From positions 310,001 to 374,000 of the forward strand of contig NZ_CP029844.1 of the NCBI RefSeq assembly GCF_003268615.1: 64,000 nucleotides of DNA. The letters run 5' to 3'. The notes beneath the pieces were generated by a model. It saw nothing but the letters and a program-made list of their open reading frames with translations. It did no database searches and was not told where the DNA came from. A program made the translations under genes and the position numbers. Origin of the DNA: Blattabacterium clevelandi (GTDB lineage: Bacteria > Bacteroidota > Bacteroidia > Flavobacteriales > Blattabacteriaceae). This document shows, in pieces, positions 1 to 8,623 of this stretch (positions are counted from its first letter, which is position 1; the number at the start of each line of letters is the position of its first letter).

Positions 1-1
1 C

Positions 2-118
2 GTAGATTTTAATATTCCTCTACTAACTAATACGCGCTTAGCTAAAGCTTTTATAAAAGCTTTTTGTAATTTATCTATGGATAAACTATCCATCAATTCT
101 TGGGATGAATATCAATAA
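2..118 (+). CDS. carB: Carbamoyl-phosphate synthase large subunit, C-terminal end (partial)
   Basis: The window opens inside a gene; 38 codons are visible in frame from base 2 to the TAA at 116-118. The peptide reads VDFNIPLLTNTRLAKAF and ends in SINSWDEYQ, which resembles the end of the MGS-like regulatory domain of CarB (an NIPLLTN strand, then a closing SWDEY). CarB makes carbamoyl phosphate, the co-substrate of the transcarbamylase that follows at once, so the context agrees. The next gene starts 4 bases after the stop, or overlaps it if an upstream ATG is used. Only the tail is visible, so the call rests on a short match plus the neighbourhood. Confidence 0.7.
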   Translation, partial: VDFNIPLLTNTRLAKAFIKAFCNLSMDKLSINSWDEYQ

Positions 119-122
119 ATTG

Positions 123-1085
123 ATGAAAAATTTTTTTAGCGTTGAAGATGTTGTCAACGTATATGATATCATTAAAGAAGCCATAAATTTGAAGAAAAAT
201 CCATATTGTTTTCAACATATTGGGAAGAATAAAACAATTGGATTGGTATTTTTTAATCCTAGTTTACGTACAAGAATTAGTTGTCAAAAAGCAGCTTTTA
301 ACTTAGGAAGTAATACTTGGGTATTAAATATTCATCGGGATTCCTGGAATATCGAAATGAAAGATGGAAATGTGATGACAGATACTCAAGAACATCTTAA
401 GGATGCTATTTCTGTAATGAGTTTATATTGTGACATTCTTGCAGTAAGAACTTTTCCTAATCTTATAGACAGAGATTATGATTATAATGAAGTTCTTTTT
501 AAGAAAATATTGAGCTATTCTAAAGTACCAGTAGTTAACATGGAAAGTGCTACTTTGCATCCTTTGCAGTCTTTAGCTGATGTAATGACCATTGCAGAAT
601 TTATACCTTTTTTTTCTAAAAAAAAAAAATGTAAAGTGGTGTTAAGTTGGGCTCCTCATGTAAAGCCATTGCCACATTCTGTGGCAAATTCTTTTTCCCA
701 ATGGATATCCAAAATAGAAGAAATAGATTTCACCATTACTTGTCCAGAACAGTATGATTTATATGAAGAATTTTCTAATGGAGTTGATACTACATATAAC
801 CAAAATGAAGCATTCTTAAATGCAGATTTTATTTATGCCAAAAATTGGAGTAGTTATATCAATTATGGAAAAATACTCTGTCATAATAATGATTGGATGA
901 TTACCGAAAGAAAAATGAAAATTACCAATAAGGCAAAATTTATGCACTGTTTACCTGTAAGGAGAAATATGGTAGTGGAAGATTCTGTTTTGGATAGTCC
1001 CAATTCCATTGTTTTGAAACAAGCAGAAAATAGAATTTATGCTTCGCAAATAATTTTCTTGAAAATTTTACAATCTTTATCATGA
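123..1085 (+). CDS. argF': N-acetyl-/N-succinyl-ornithine carbamoyltransferase (Bacteroidetes type)
   Basis: Transfers the carbamoyl group to an acylated ornithine, the Bacteroidetes variant of the arginine pathway. Visible motifs are the carbamoyl-phosphate loop SLRTR, the HPLQSLAD motif and MHCLPVRRNMVV near the C-terminus, all characteristic of the acylornithine subfamily rather than ordinary ornithine transcarbamylase. About 320 aa, full length. I chose the ATG at 123 because it gives MKNFFSVEDV, matching known family starts and avoiding overlap with carB; an in-frame ATG at 105 would add six residues. The residue that separates acetyl- from succinyl-ornithine enzymes is Gln here (codon 387-389), neither the usual Glu nor Pro, so the exact substrate is open. 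A 12-base A run (618-629) lies in frame. The stop overlaps the argB start (ATGA). Confidence 0.93.
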   Translation: MKNFFSVEDVVNVYDIIKEAINLKKNPYCFQHIGKNKTIGLVFFNPSLRTRISCQKAAFNLGSNTWVLNIHRDSWNIEMKDGNVMTDTQEHLKDAISVMSLYCDILAVRTFPNLIDRDYDYNEVLFKKILSYSKVPVVNMESATLHPLQSLADVMTIAEFIPFFSKKKKCKVVLSWAPHVKPLPHSVANSFSQWISKIEEIDFTITCPEQYDLYEEFSNGVDTTYNQNEAFLNADFIYAKNWSSYINYGKILCHNNDWMITERKMKITNKAKFMHCLPVRRNMVVEDSVLDSPNSIVLKQAENRIYASQIIFLKILQSLS

Positions 1086-1873
1086 AAATACATATAGTAA
1101 AAATTGGAGGAAATTTAATTAGTGATCAAAAATGGCTTAATGATTCTTTAAAAGAATTTTTCAAACTACAAGGGAATAAGATATTAATTCATGGAGGAGG
1201 AAGAAAGGCCACCCTTATTTCTGATCAAATGGGGATTACTCCAAAATTTATACAAGGAAGAAGGATTACGGATAAAGAAACAATTGACCTAGTTGTCATG
1301 ACCTATGCCGGTCTTATCAATAAAAATATTGTCGCAATATTACAATCTTATGACTGTAATGCTTTGGGATTATGTGGTGCAGATGGAAATATTATTCAGT
1401 CATGCTTCCGTTTAAAAAAAAAAAAAACAGATATTGATTATGGATATGTAGGGGATATCACAAATAAAAGTGTTAATACGTCTTTTATAAAATTTCTTTT
1501 GAAAAACAATATTGTGCCTGTATTATGTTCTATCACTCATAATGGAAAAGGGAATCTTCTAAATACGAATGCAGATACTATAGCTGCATGGATAGCCATA
1601 TCATTGAAAAAGGATTTTAAAGATGAAATAGAGTTACATTTTTGTTTCGAAAAAAAGGGGGTATTACGAGATTTACATGATGAAGAATCCTATTTAAAAA
1701 GAATAGATTTTCCTTTATTTCAAATAATAAGAAAGAATCATACTATTAAAAATGGGATGATACCAAAATTAGAAAATGCCTTTTTTTCATTAAAAAATGG
1801 AGTATCTAAGGTCAGTATCTGTCACCCTAATTATTTAAATGATCTTAATAATAAGACCATTATATGTCTGTAG
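1082..1873 (+). CDS. argB: Acetylglutamate kinase
   Basis: Phosphorylates N-acetylglutamate (or its succinyl analogue) in the second step of arginine synthesis. The amino acid kinase fold shows in KIGGNLISDQ at the N-terminus, the glycine loop LIHGGGRKATLI (residues about 36-47), the ALGLCGADGN segment and LLNTNADTIAAWIA. At 263 aa it is a compact form with no N-terminal regulatory helix. It overlaps argF' by 4 bases and argE by 10, indicating one transcript and translational coupling. An unusually long 14-base A run (1414-1427) is read in frame as four lysines, a likely slippage site. Confidence 0.93.
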   Translation: MKIHIVKIGGNLISDQKWLNDSLKEFFKLQGNKILIHGGGRKATLISDQMGITPKFIQGRRITDKETIDLVVMTYAGLINKNIVAILQSYDCNALGLCGADGNIIQSCFRLKKKKTDIDYGYVGDITNKSVNTSFIKFLLKNNIVPVLCSITHNGKGNLLNTNADTIAAWIAISLKKDFKDEIELHFCFEKKGVLRDLHDEESYLKRIDFPLFQIIRKNHTIKNGMIPKLENAFFSLKNGVSKVSICHPNYLNDLNNKTIICL

Positions 1874-2946
1874 TAAAATTGAAAGTTTTAAAGGAAGAAG
1901 CTATAAAACTTCTTATACAAATAATCAATACTCCATCTCTATCTAAAAAAGAAAAAAAGGTCTCTTATCTGATAGAAAACTATATTTCTAAATATGGATT
2001 TAACATCAAAAGAAAATTTAACAATATATGGACAGAAAGTACAAATTATAATAAAAAAAAAGAAAATCTTCGTACTATCCTATTGAATTCTCATCATGAT
2101 ACAGTAAAACCAGGAAAAAATTGGGAAACAGATCCTTTTACTGCAATACAAAAAGAGGATAAGTTAATAGGATTAGGAAGTAACGATGCTGGAGCTTCCG
2201 TGGTTACCTTAATTTCTACCTTTATCTATTTAAGTCATTTCTGTGTATTACCTTACAAATTGGTACTTTCTATTACTGCAGAAGAAGAAATTTCTGGATC
2301 ATTAGGCGTAAGATCAATTTTACCTGAATTAGGATCTATTGATTTAGGAATAATAGGAGAACCAACAAAAATGAAAGTGGCAATAGCTGAAAAAGGATTG
2401 ATCATATTAGATGGAATTTCAGAAGGAGAAACAGCCCATTCTGCAAGTAATAAAGGGGTTAATGCCATATATATTGCTACAAAAGACATAGAATGTTTAA
2501 GAAATTTTCAATTTGATCGAAAATCTAAATTGCTCGGATTTCCAATATTAACGGTCACTCAAATAAAAGGGGGGATCCAGCATAATGTTATTCCTGATTT
2601 TTGCTCTTTTGTCATTGATATTAGAACCAATGAATTATATTCCAATGAGGAATTAATTGAAATAATAAAAAGAAAAATTCGTTCTAAAATAAAACCACGT
2701 TCTTTTCATTTCCATTCTTCTTTCATAAATCCAATACATCCCATTGTATTGAAAGCAAAAATAATAGGTATAAAAACTTATGGATCTCCTACCCTATCTG
2801 ACCAAAGTGTAATGCCATTTCCAACCATTAAAATGGGTGTAGGAGACAGCATACGTTCTCATACTCCTAATGAGTATGTTCTTATTTCAGAAATTATAGA
2901 TGGAATAGATATTTACATACGTTTGTTAAAAGACTTTCAATTTTAA
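1864..2946 (+). CDS. argE: Acetylornithine deacetylase (M20 family)
   Basis: Removes the acyl group from ornithine or citrulline, completing acyl recycling after the transcarbamylase. M20 metallopeptidase features are present: LLNSHHDTVKPG (first zinc ligands), GLGSNDAGASVV (bridging Asp), SITAEEEISGS (catalytic Glu pair), GEPTKMKVAIAEKG and a C-terminal RSHTPNEYV with the last His ligand. 360 aa, a full length for the Bacteroidetes form. It overlaps argB by 10 bases, so it belongs to the same carB-argF'-argB-argE operon. Whether it acts on acetylcitrulline or acetylornithine depends on the transcarbamylase substrate. Confidence 0.9.
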   Translation: MSVVKLKVLKEEAIKLLIQIINTPSLSKKEKKVSYLIENYISKYGFNIKRKFNNIWTESTNYNKKKENLRTILLNSHHDTVKPGKNWETDPFTAIQKEDKLIGLGSNDAGASVVTLISTFIYLSHFCVLPYKLVLSITAEEEISGSLGVRSILPELGSIDLGIIGEPTKMKVAIAEKGLIILDGISEGETAHSASNKGVNAIYIATKDIECLRNFQFDRKSKLLGFPILTVTQIKGGIQHNVIPDFCSFVIDIRTNELYSNEELIEIIKRKIRSKIKPRSFHFHSSFINPIHPIVLKAKIIGIKTYGSPTLSDQSVMPFPTIKMGVGDSIRSHTPNEYVLISEIIDGIDIYIRLLKDFQF

Positions 2947-2957
2947 AACAAAAAAGG

Positions 2958-2965
2958 TAAATTTG
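2958..2965 (+). promoter_or_regulatory. Possible Bacteroidetes -7 promoter element before trxA
   Basis: TAAATTTG matches the TAnnTTTG -7 consensus of Bacteroidetes promoters and lies 33 bases before the trxA ATG, just after the arg operon ends. No good TTTG -33 box is seen about 19 bases upstream, so this is a weak call. Confidence 0.3.
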
Positions 2966-2998
2966 TCTTGTTCTTATTTTATTTAAAAGGAAAAAAGT

Positions 2999-3325
2999 AT
3001 GATACAAGAAATTAACGATGATAACTTTGAAAAAGTTGTTCTTGAATCGGATAAAACTATTTTAGTAGATTTTTGGGCTCCATGGTGTGCTCCATGTAGA
3101 ACTTTATCTGCTATATTAAAAGATCTATACATAGAGTATAAAGAAAAAGCTATTGTTTTCCAGTTAAATGTAGATCAAAACCCAAAAACTTCTTCTAAAT
3201 ATGGAATACGAAGTATTCCTACCATGTTTTTTTTTAAAAACGGAGAAAAAAAAGATATGCATATTGGAGTAGCCTCTAAAGAGGAGATAAGAAAAAAATT
3301 AGATTTTTTAATAAAAATTAAATAA
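2999..3325 (+). CDS. trxA: Thioredoxin
   Basis: Small cytoplasmic disulfide reductase of 108 aa. The fold is complete: LVDFWAPWCAPCRTLS carries the redox-active CxxC (residues about 31-36), with the cis-proline loop RSIPTMFFFKNG and a C-terminal helix. The active site is WCAPC rather than the commoner WCGPC, a modest variant that may shift redox potential. An AAAAGGAAAAAAGT stretch before the ATG serves as a weak ribosome site. tRNA-Asp follows 5 bases after the stop, so the two may be co-transcribed. It probably serves as reductant for the peroxiredoxin at 32.7 kb and for ribonucleotide reductase (inference). Confidence 0.96.
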   Translation: MIQEINDDNFEKVVLESDKTILVDFWAPWCAPCRTLSAILKDLYIEYKEKAIVFQLNVDQNPKTSSKYGIRSIPTMFFFKNGEKKDMHIGVASKEEIRKKLDFLIKIK

Positions 3326-3330
3326 ATTTT

Positions 3331-3404
3331 GGTCTGGTAGTTCAGTTGGTTAGAATACATGCCTGTCACGCATGGGGTCGCGGGTTCAAATCCCGTCCAG
3401 ACCG
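3331..3404 (+). tRNA. tRNA-Asp (anticodon GTC)
   Basis: A 74-nt cloverleaf. The acceptor stem GGTCTGG pairs with CCAGACC, discriminator G; the anticodon stem CATGC/GCATG encloses loop CTGTCAC with anticodon GTC; the T arm CGGGTTCAAATCCCG is perfect. The 3' CCA is not encoded and must be added after transcription. It lies directly after trxA. Confidence 0.97.
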
Positions 3405-3435
3405 CATTTAAAAAAAATAAACTACTTGATCATTC

Positions 3436-4074
3436 TTATTTATGATATTGGATGAGATTTTCTATGGAAATAATTTTAATATGAAATTGTTGAGCCATTT
3501 GAATTAATTGTGGAAGACGCGCCATAGATCCGTTTTTATTAAGAATTTCCACTAAAACACCTCCAGGAATACATCCTGATAATCTAGTTAAATCAATAGC
3601 AGCTTCTGTATGTCCTGGTCTTTCTAGGACACCACCTTTTTTTGCTCGAAGAGGAAAAATATGACCTGGTTTATTAAAGGATTCTGGTTTTTCTTCATGT
3701 ACTAGTGCTAGGATTGTCTTTGCTCTATCGAAAACAGATATTCCTGTTCTAACTCCATACCCTCGTACATCTACAGATATCGTAAAAGCCGTTTTTCTAG
3801 GATCTGTGTTATTTTTTACCATCATTGTAAGTTCTAATTGATCACATCTTTCCTCTGTTAAAGAAACACAAACCAATCCTCTTCCATGAGTGATCAGGAA
3901 ATTTACAATTTTAGGAGTTATTTTTTCTGCTGCAACAATGAAATCTCCTTCATTTTCACGATTTTCATCATCAACAACAATAATCATTTTTCCATTTTGG
4001 ATATCCTGTAATGATTCTTCAATACCATTTAGATTAAACAATTTTTTGTTTTTATCAGAAAAATAAAAAGCCAT
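3436..4074 (-). CDS. ribB: 3,4-dihydroxy-2-butanone 4-phosphate synthase
   Basis: Converts ribulose 5-phosphate to the four-carbon unit of riboflavin. Diagnostic motifs are VVDDENRENEGDF (metal and substrate binding acids, residues about 34-46), THGRGLVCVSL, RTGISVFDRAKTI and ERPGHTEAAIDL. 212 aa, the size of a free-standing RibB. In many Bacteroidetes this domain is fused to GTP cyclohydrolase II (RibBA, about 400 aa); here the protein stops right at the domain boundary (IENLIQYHK), so the RibA activity is absent from this protein. The stop of the upstream permease gene lies 33 bases away, consistent with one minus-strand transcript. Confidence 0.93.
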   Translation of the reverse strand: MAFYFSDKNKKLFNLNGIEESLQDIQNGKMIIVVDDENRENEGDFIVAAEKITPKIVNFLITHGRGLVCVSLTEERCDQLELTMMVKNNTDPRKTAFTISVDVRGYGVRTGISVFDRAKTILALVHEEKPESFNKPGHIFPLRAKKGGVLERPGHTEAAIDLTRLSGCIPGGVLVEILNKNGSMARLPQLIQMAQQFHIKIISIENLIQYHK

Positions 4075-4107
4075 ATAAATACTCTATTTTTATTTTCTTA
4101 GTATGAT

Positions 4108-5418
4108 TTAAAAATCATCCATTACAGTTTTATAAGTAATCCATATACTTATAGGAAAAAAAATAAAATTGGGTATCCAAGCACTTATCCATGGATCAAT
4201 ATCAGCTTTTTCTCCTTGATTTTGTGTAATGGTAAGTAAAGTATGATAAATGATGAATATAGTTATTGCCATAATAGTTGGAAAACCAATTCCCCCCTTT
4301 CGTATAAGAGCTCCTATTGGAGCTCCCGTAAGAAACATTATAATGCATGTTACTGGAAATATAAATTTTTTTTGCAATTCTAATTGATACTTTGCTAAAT
4401 TTATTTTTCTTTTTTTAAGAAATTTTTTTTGATGTTTAAGTTTTTCTATCAAAAAGGATAAACGATCTATCATTTTAGATAGGATAATAGATCTATTATT
4501 TGAAATTTTTTCCAATTTTTTTTTTATAAAAATAAAATCGTAATTTTTTTTCTGAAATTCAGAATCAAATTGATTCTTTTTTTTTTTTAAACAATTGATT
4601 TTTTCGATCAATTTGATTGTATCCAAAGTTTGATAAGAATCATAATCCTCTAAGTTTTTTATTTTCTCTTCTATCAAAGGTATTTTAAAATATTGAATTA
4701 AAGTATCAAATTGGACGATTTGATTTTGATAATATGGTCCTTTTTTTTCATAATGTTGGTCTCTATAAAAAAAACCATTCATGAGTTTTATCCGAAAGGA
4801 CCCATCTTCTCTATTTGGTATCAAAATTCCTTCTTTAGCAAGAATAGTATTGATAAATAAATTTTTTTCATAAAAAAAAATGAATATTCCATTCAGATGA
4901 TTTTTATCTTTTCCTGATTGTTTATCTATCTTTATGAAAAAATCTGGAAAAATGTTCACAAAAATTCCTTCCTTTAACTTTAAAGATGGATGGGAAACTG
5001 AAATTTGATAACCTAATTCTTTCGCTTTTTTTTTTGCTTTTGGAATGGCATAATCAGAGAAAAAATATAAACCTAAGGAAAGGATGAATGTTAAAAATAA
5101 AATAGGGTTCATCATCCTAAAAAGGGAAATTCCAGAAGATTTAATTGCTATAAGTTCTTGGCTTTCTGATATTTCTCCATAAGTCATGATAGAAGTTAAC
5201 AATATAGAAATTGGAGTTACTAAAGGAACTATCGTAATACCAAAATAAAATATAAATTTTAGGATGATGAAAATATTAATATTTTTTCCTGTTAATTCAT
5301 CAATTTTACTCCAAAAAAATTGAACGATAAATACAAAAATAACCGAAACAAAAATAACTAAAAAAGGAACTATAAATAAACGAATCATATATAGATCCAG
5401 TTTTTTTATTTTTAACAT
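4108..5418 (-). CDS. LptF/LptG (YjgP/YjgQ) family permease
   Basis: Inner-membrane permease of the lipopolysaccharide transport complex. The 436-aa protein has the family layout: hydrophobic segments at about residues 12-35, 50-75 and 100-120, a large hydrophilic periplasmic region of jellyroll type, then three membrane segments at the C-terminus starting near FIFPVTCIIMFLTGAPIGALIRKGG, whose end part is typical of YjgP/YjgQ. A lysine-rich insertion between about residues 270 and 350 may be coiled coil. A 12-base homopolymer (plus-strand T, 4577-4588) is read in frame. LptF and LptG cannot be separated from sequence alone. Only one permease is visible in the window. Confidence 0.85.
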   Translation of the reverse strand: MLKIKKLDLYMIRLFIVPFLVIFVSVIFVFIVQFFWSKIDELTGKNINIFIILKFIFYFGITIVPLVTPISILLTSIMTYGEISESQELIAIKSSGISLFRMMNPILFLTFILSLGLYFFSDYAIPKAKKKAKELGYQISVSHPSLKLKEGIFVNIFPDFFIKIDKQSGKDKNHLNGIFIFFYEKNLFINTILAKEGILIPNREDGSFRIKLMNGFFYRDQHYEKKGPYYQNQIVQFDTLIQYFKIPLIEEKIKNLEDYDSYQTLDTIKLIEKINCLKKKKNQFDSEFQKKNYDFIFIKKKLEKISNNRSIILSKMIDRLSFLIEKLKHQKKFLKKRKINLAKYQLELQKKFIFPVTCIIMFLTGAPIGALIRKGGIGFPTIMAITIFIIYHTLLTITQNQGEKADIDPWISAWIPNFIFFPISIWITYKTVMDDF

Positions 5419-5467
5419 TATGTTATTTTTATTAATTTATTATTAAGATAATATTTTTATCAATTAT

Positions 5468-7366
5468 TTATTCATCCGGATACGGTAAAAAAAAGTATTC
5501 GTTTTTTTTTAAGTTATTTTTTCCATAAAAAGAAATAATCTTTTGAAGATCTGATAGATCTATGAAAGGACATTGTAACCGTATTAATTCATTTTTATTG
5601 GAAAATAATAGGTCTCCTTTTCCAATGAGTTGTTCCGCTCCTGTGCAATCTAGTATTGTTCTAGAATCTATTTTAGAACTAACTCTAAAGGCAATTCTTG
5701 CAGTAAAATTAGATTTAATTAATCCAGTAATCACATCTACCGATGGACGTTGTGTAGAAATTATCAAATGAATCCCTACTGCACGGGATAACTGTGCTAA
5801 ACGAGTAATATATATTTCTATTTTTTTTTGTTGAAAAGAAAAACTTAAATCTGCAAATTCATCAATAATTAGGATAATATAAGGAAAATGATATTTTTTT
5901 TCATATTTTATATTGTATTCTTTAATATTCCTTACCATAGATTTTTCCAAAAGATCATATCGTTTATCCATTTCTTTGCATAAAGAATTTAATATATTTT
6001 TTACTTCATATATATTTGTAATGATAGGTTCTTTTGAATTAGGCAACATAGCAAAATAAGATTTTGAAATTTTTTTGTAAATAGATAATTCTACTTTTTT
6101 GGGATCAATCAAAATAAATTTAATATCTTCTGGATTTTTTTTACCTAATAAGAATACAATCATAGAATTTAATCCTACGGATTTTCCTTGTCCAGTGGAT
6201 CCGGCTATTAGCAAATGAGGCATTTTGGTTAGATCTACAATAAAAGTTTCATTAAATACTGTTTTTCCTAAGGCAATGGGAAGTTCCATATTGGTACTTT
6301 TCTTGAAACTTTCTTCTGAATAAAGGATGTTTTTCATATATACGGTAGTAGTTGGATGATTTGGAACTTCTATTCCAATAGACCCTTTTCCAGGTATTGG
6401 AGCTATAATTCTTATACTTAAAGAAGATAAATTTAAAGCTATCTCATTTTCTAAGTTTTTTATTTTTGAAATTCGTACACCTACCTTAGGAAATATTTCG
6501 TACAAAGTTATATTAGGTCCTATAGTGCACTTTATTTTATCTATTCCTATTTGATAATAGTTAAGTATTTGTAGTATTTTTTTTTTATTATCTTTTTCTA
6601 GATATTTTTCTTCTTTTTTCTCTTCATGAATAGAAAGAGAAGAAGATAAAATAGGGATATCTATTTTTCTTTTTTTTTCTTTAAGATTAAGAAAAAATGG
6701 ATGATGATCAATAGCATATTCCTTTTTTTCATATTTTTCATAATTGAAAAATTTTTTTTTAAAATTATGGAATAGTTTGAGGAATATCCCCTTATTGTCT
6801 TTTCCATTTTTTTCCTTTTCTTTTTTTAATTTTTTAGTATTTTTTATATGACGCAATATGATTACGGAATAAAGTAAAAAGATCGTTAATACTATCATTC
6901 CTAATCCTACTTTTCCAAATAAACTGATCAAAAAATTTCCGACTTCAAACCCAAAAACACCACTTAATATTCCATAATTAGGAAAAATAAGATAAAATGT
7001 TATTGGGATCCATATACTAAAAAATAAAAATTGATATGTTATGAATTTATAAATATTCAGTATCAGGATTCCTCTAAAAAGTATTTTTAACCCTATTAAG
7101 AAAAAGAATATTGGAAAAAAAAAAGAACTAATTCCTATTCCACAATGTATAAAATAGTGAGATAGAGTTGCTCCGATTTTTCCAATTAAATTTTCTGCTA
7201 CTATATCTTTATCAAAGAGTTGGTTTATTTGACTTTGATCATTTTTCCAATGAAAAATAAAAGAAAAAAAGCTTAAAAATAAGAATAGGCTATTCCCTAA
7301 TAAAAAAAAACAAAAAATAGTTTCCATAATATTTTTTTCCTTTTTTTTCGTAAAATTTTTGTACAT
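5468..7366 (-). CDS. ftsK: DNA translocase FtsK, lacking the gamma domain
   Basis: Septal DNA pump that moves chromosome ends through the closing septum. The N-terminus carries about four membrane segments, then a short lysine-rich linker, then the RecA-like motor with Walker A IAGSTGQGKSVGLN and Walker B YIILIIDEFADLS, and the motifs RAVGIHLIISTQRPSVDVITG and RIAFRVSSKIDSRTILD. The protein ends at FFLPYPDE, exactly where the motor ends; the winged-helix gamma domain that reads polar sequences and activates XerD is missing. The start is taken at the ATG 7366; an in-frame GTG at 7393 would add nine residues. Family members are usually 750 aa or more. Confidence 0.92.
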   Translation of the reverse strand: MYKNFTKKKEKNIMETIFCFFLLGNSLFLFLSFFSFIFHWKNDQSQINQLFDKDIVAENLIGKIGATLSHYFIHCGIGISSFFFPIFFFLIGLKILFRGILILNIYKFITYQFLFFSIWIPITFYLIFPNYGILSGVFGFEVGNFLISLFGKVGLGMIVLTIFLLYSVIILRHIKNTKKLKKEKEKNGKDNKGIFLKLFHNFKKKFFNYEKYEKKEYAIDHHPFFLNLKEKKRKIDIPILSSSLSIHEEKKEEKYLEKDNKKKILQILNYYQIGIDKIKCTIGPNITLYEIFPKVGVRISKIKNLENEIALNLSSLSIRIIAPIPGKGSIGIEVPNHPTTTVYMKNILYSEESFKKSTNMELPIALGKTVFNETFIVDLTKMPHLLIAGSTGQGKSVGLNSMIVFLLGKKNPEDIKFILIDPKKVELSIYKKISKSYFAMLPNSKEPIITNIYEVKNILNSLCKEMDKRYDLLEKSMVRNIKEYNIKYEKKYHFPYIILIIDEFADLSFSFQQKKIEIYITRLAQLSRAVGIHLIISTQRPSVDVITGLIKSNFTARIAFRVSSKIDSRTILDCTGAEQLIGKGDLLFSNKNELIRLQCPFIDLSDLQKIISFYGKNNLKKNEYFFLPYPDE

Positions 7367-7451
7367 TCTTTTATTTTTAATTTTATTATCCACAATTAAT
7401 TATGGATAAAGGAATTTAATTATTATATTATATAAAAAAATATTGAAAACA

Positions 7452-8609
7452 ATGAAAAAAATAAAAACTATCTTTTTTCTTCTTTTTTTAGTTTTTTTCT
7501 ATCCTTTTTATGGTGGTATACATAGCAAAACAAAAAAAGAAGAAATATTAAAAAAAAACATAGAAAAACATGAAGATCGTCATTTGAACATGTATATAGA
7601 TTTTATTAGTAGTATTTCTTCTAAAGTTGAAAAAAGTAGTATTTCTTCTCAAGTTGAAAAAAATGTTTTTGATGGAGGAATTTTTTCTGAAGAATTTTTG
7701 AAATTAGACTTGATAGGAAAGGCCAATGAAAATATTGATTATCGTTTTGTACAAAAAATTCATATGTATCCTGAATCTTATAAGATTGATACAAAAATGG
7801 ATATAGCTTATTTGAAATGCAAACTCAATGATCAACTATCTTTTTTGATAGGGAAACAACCAATTTCTTTTGGAAGTATGGAATATCATTCAAAATATCT
7901 TCCGGTATATAAGTATCCAGATATATACAAAAATGAGGATCATCCTATTGGTATAAATTTTATTTATACTCCAAAAAAAAATCAGGAATTTCGATTTCAA
8001 ATTGTAAATCATTTGAATCATGACAATAATTTAGTTCAAAAAGAAAATAATTTGATGGGATATTCTTTGAATTGGAATTGGAATTTATTACATAATAAAA
8101 TCCAAAATAGATGGTCATATTCTATTTTTCAAGAGATGGTAAAGGATCACTTTTGGAAAGTTTTAGCATTGGGAAGTAAATTAGATTTCAAACCTGTTTC
8201 TATGGAATCAGATTATATATTGAGTGATGAAGATATAGAAAAAAATGGACATTTTACACAATTTTTTCGTTCCATTACCAAGGAGGTAGCCTCTATGAGA
8301 TATGGAACATATTTCCTTAAATTTAAATACAACTTTATTCCAAGATGGAACTTATTTGCGAAAGGAGTGTATGAACTAGGAAGATCTAAAAAAGAAATTA
8401 AAAAAATTATTGGAAAAAATCAATTATTCAAAAAGGGATATACTTATTATGGTGGTATAGAATATCAACCTATTAAAAATAATGAGGATCTCAGTTTATA
8501 TTTTGTCTATCAAAGAAAAAATGTAAAATATATGGATTTAGTTAAACAAGAAAACAAAAATAATCATTTTATTTCTTTAGGATTGAGTTATCGTGTGAAG
8601 TTACTTTAA
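7452..8609 (+). CDS. Outer-membrane porin (phosphate-selective porin O/P-like)
   Basis: Probable beta-barrel porin of 385 aa. The ATG at 7452 gives a clear signal peptide: lysines, a hydrophobic FFLLFLVFFYPFYGG core, then a cut near residue 25. The body alternates short aromatic strands (for example YRFVQKIHMYPESYKID, MDIAYLKCKLNDQLSFLIGKQPISFGS) and ends HFISLGLSYRVKLL, a typical last barrel strand. The strand LSFLIGKQPISFGSMEY resembles the O/P porin family. An in-frame TTG at 7443 is an unlikely start. A 27-bp tandem repeat duplicates nine residues near the N-terminus. A strong terminator follows. It would provide passive uptake of small solutes for a cell living in host cytoplasm (inference). 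Confidence 0.75.
   Translation: MKKIKTIFFLLFLVFFYPFYGGIHSKTKKEEILKKNIEKHEDRHLNMYIDFISSISSKVEKSSISSQVEKNVFDGGIFSEEFLKLDLIGKANENIDYRFVQKIHMYPESYKIDTKMDIAYLKCKLNDQLSFLIGKQPISFGSMEYHSKYLPVYKYPDIYKNEDHPIGINFIYTPKKNQEFRFQIVNHLNHDNNLVQKENNLMGYSLNWNWNLLHNKIQNRWSYSIFQEMVKDHFWKVLALGSKLDFKPVSMESDYILSDEDIEKNGHFTQFFRSITKEVASMRYGTYFLKFKYNFIPRWNLFAKGVYELGRSKKEIKKIIGKNQLFKKGYTYYGGIEYQPIKNNEDLSLYFVYQRKNVKYMDLVKQENKNNHFISLGLSYRVKLL
7608..7661 (+). repeat. 27-bp tandem duplication in the porin gene
   Basis: Two adjacent 27-base units (7608-7634 and 7635-7661) beginning AGTAGTATTTCTTCT differ at one base. They encode SSISSKVEK and SSISSQVEK, just after the signal peptide. The unit is a multiple of three, so the frame is kept. 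Confidence 0.9.
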
Positions 8610-8623
8610 AAGATAACACAAAA

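Noticed and set aside
44-63. 20-bp palindrome AAAGCTTTTA/TAAAAGCTTT resembling a terminator stem
   Set aside because: It lies inside the carB coding frame with no terminator role; weak A/T arms make chance possible. Mentioned only as part of the inverted-repeat pattern.
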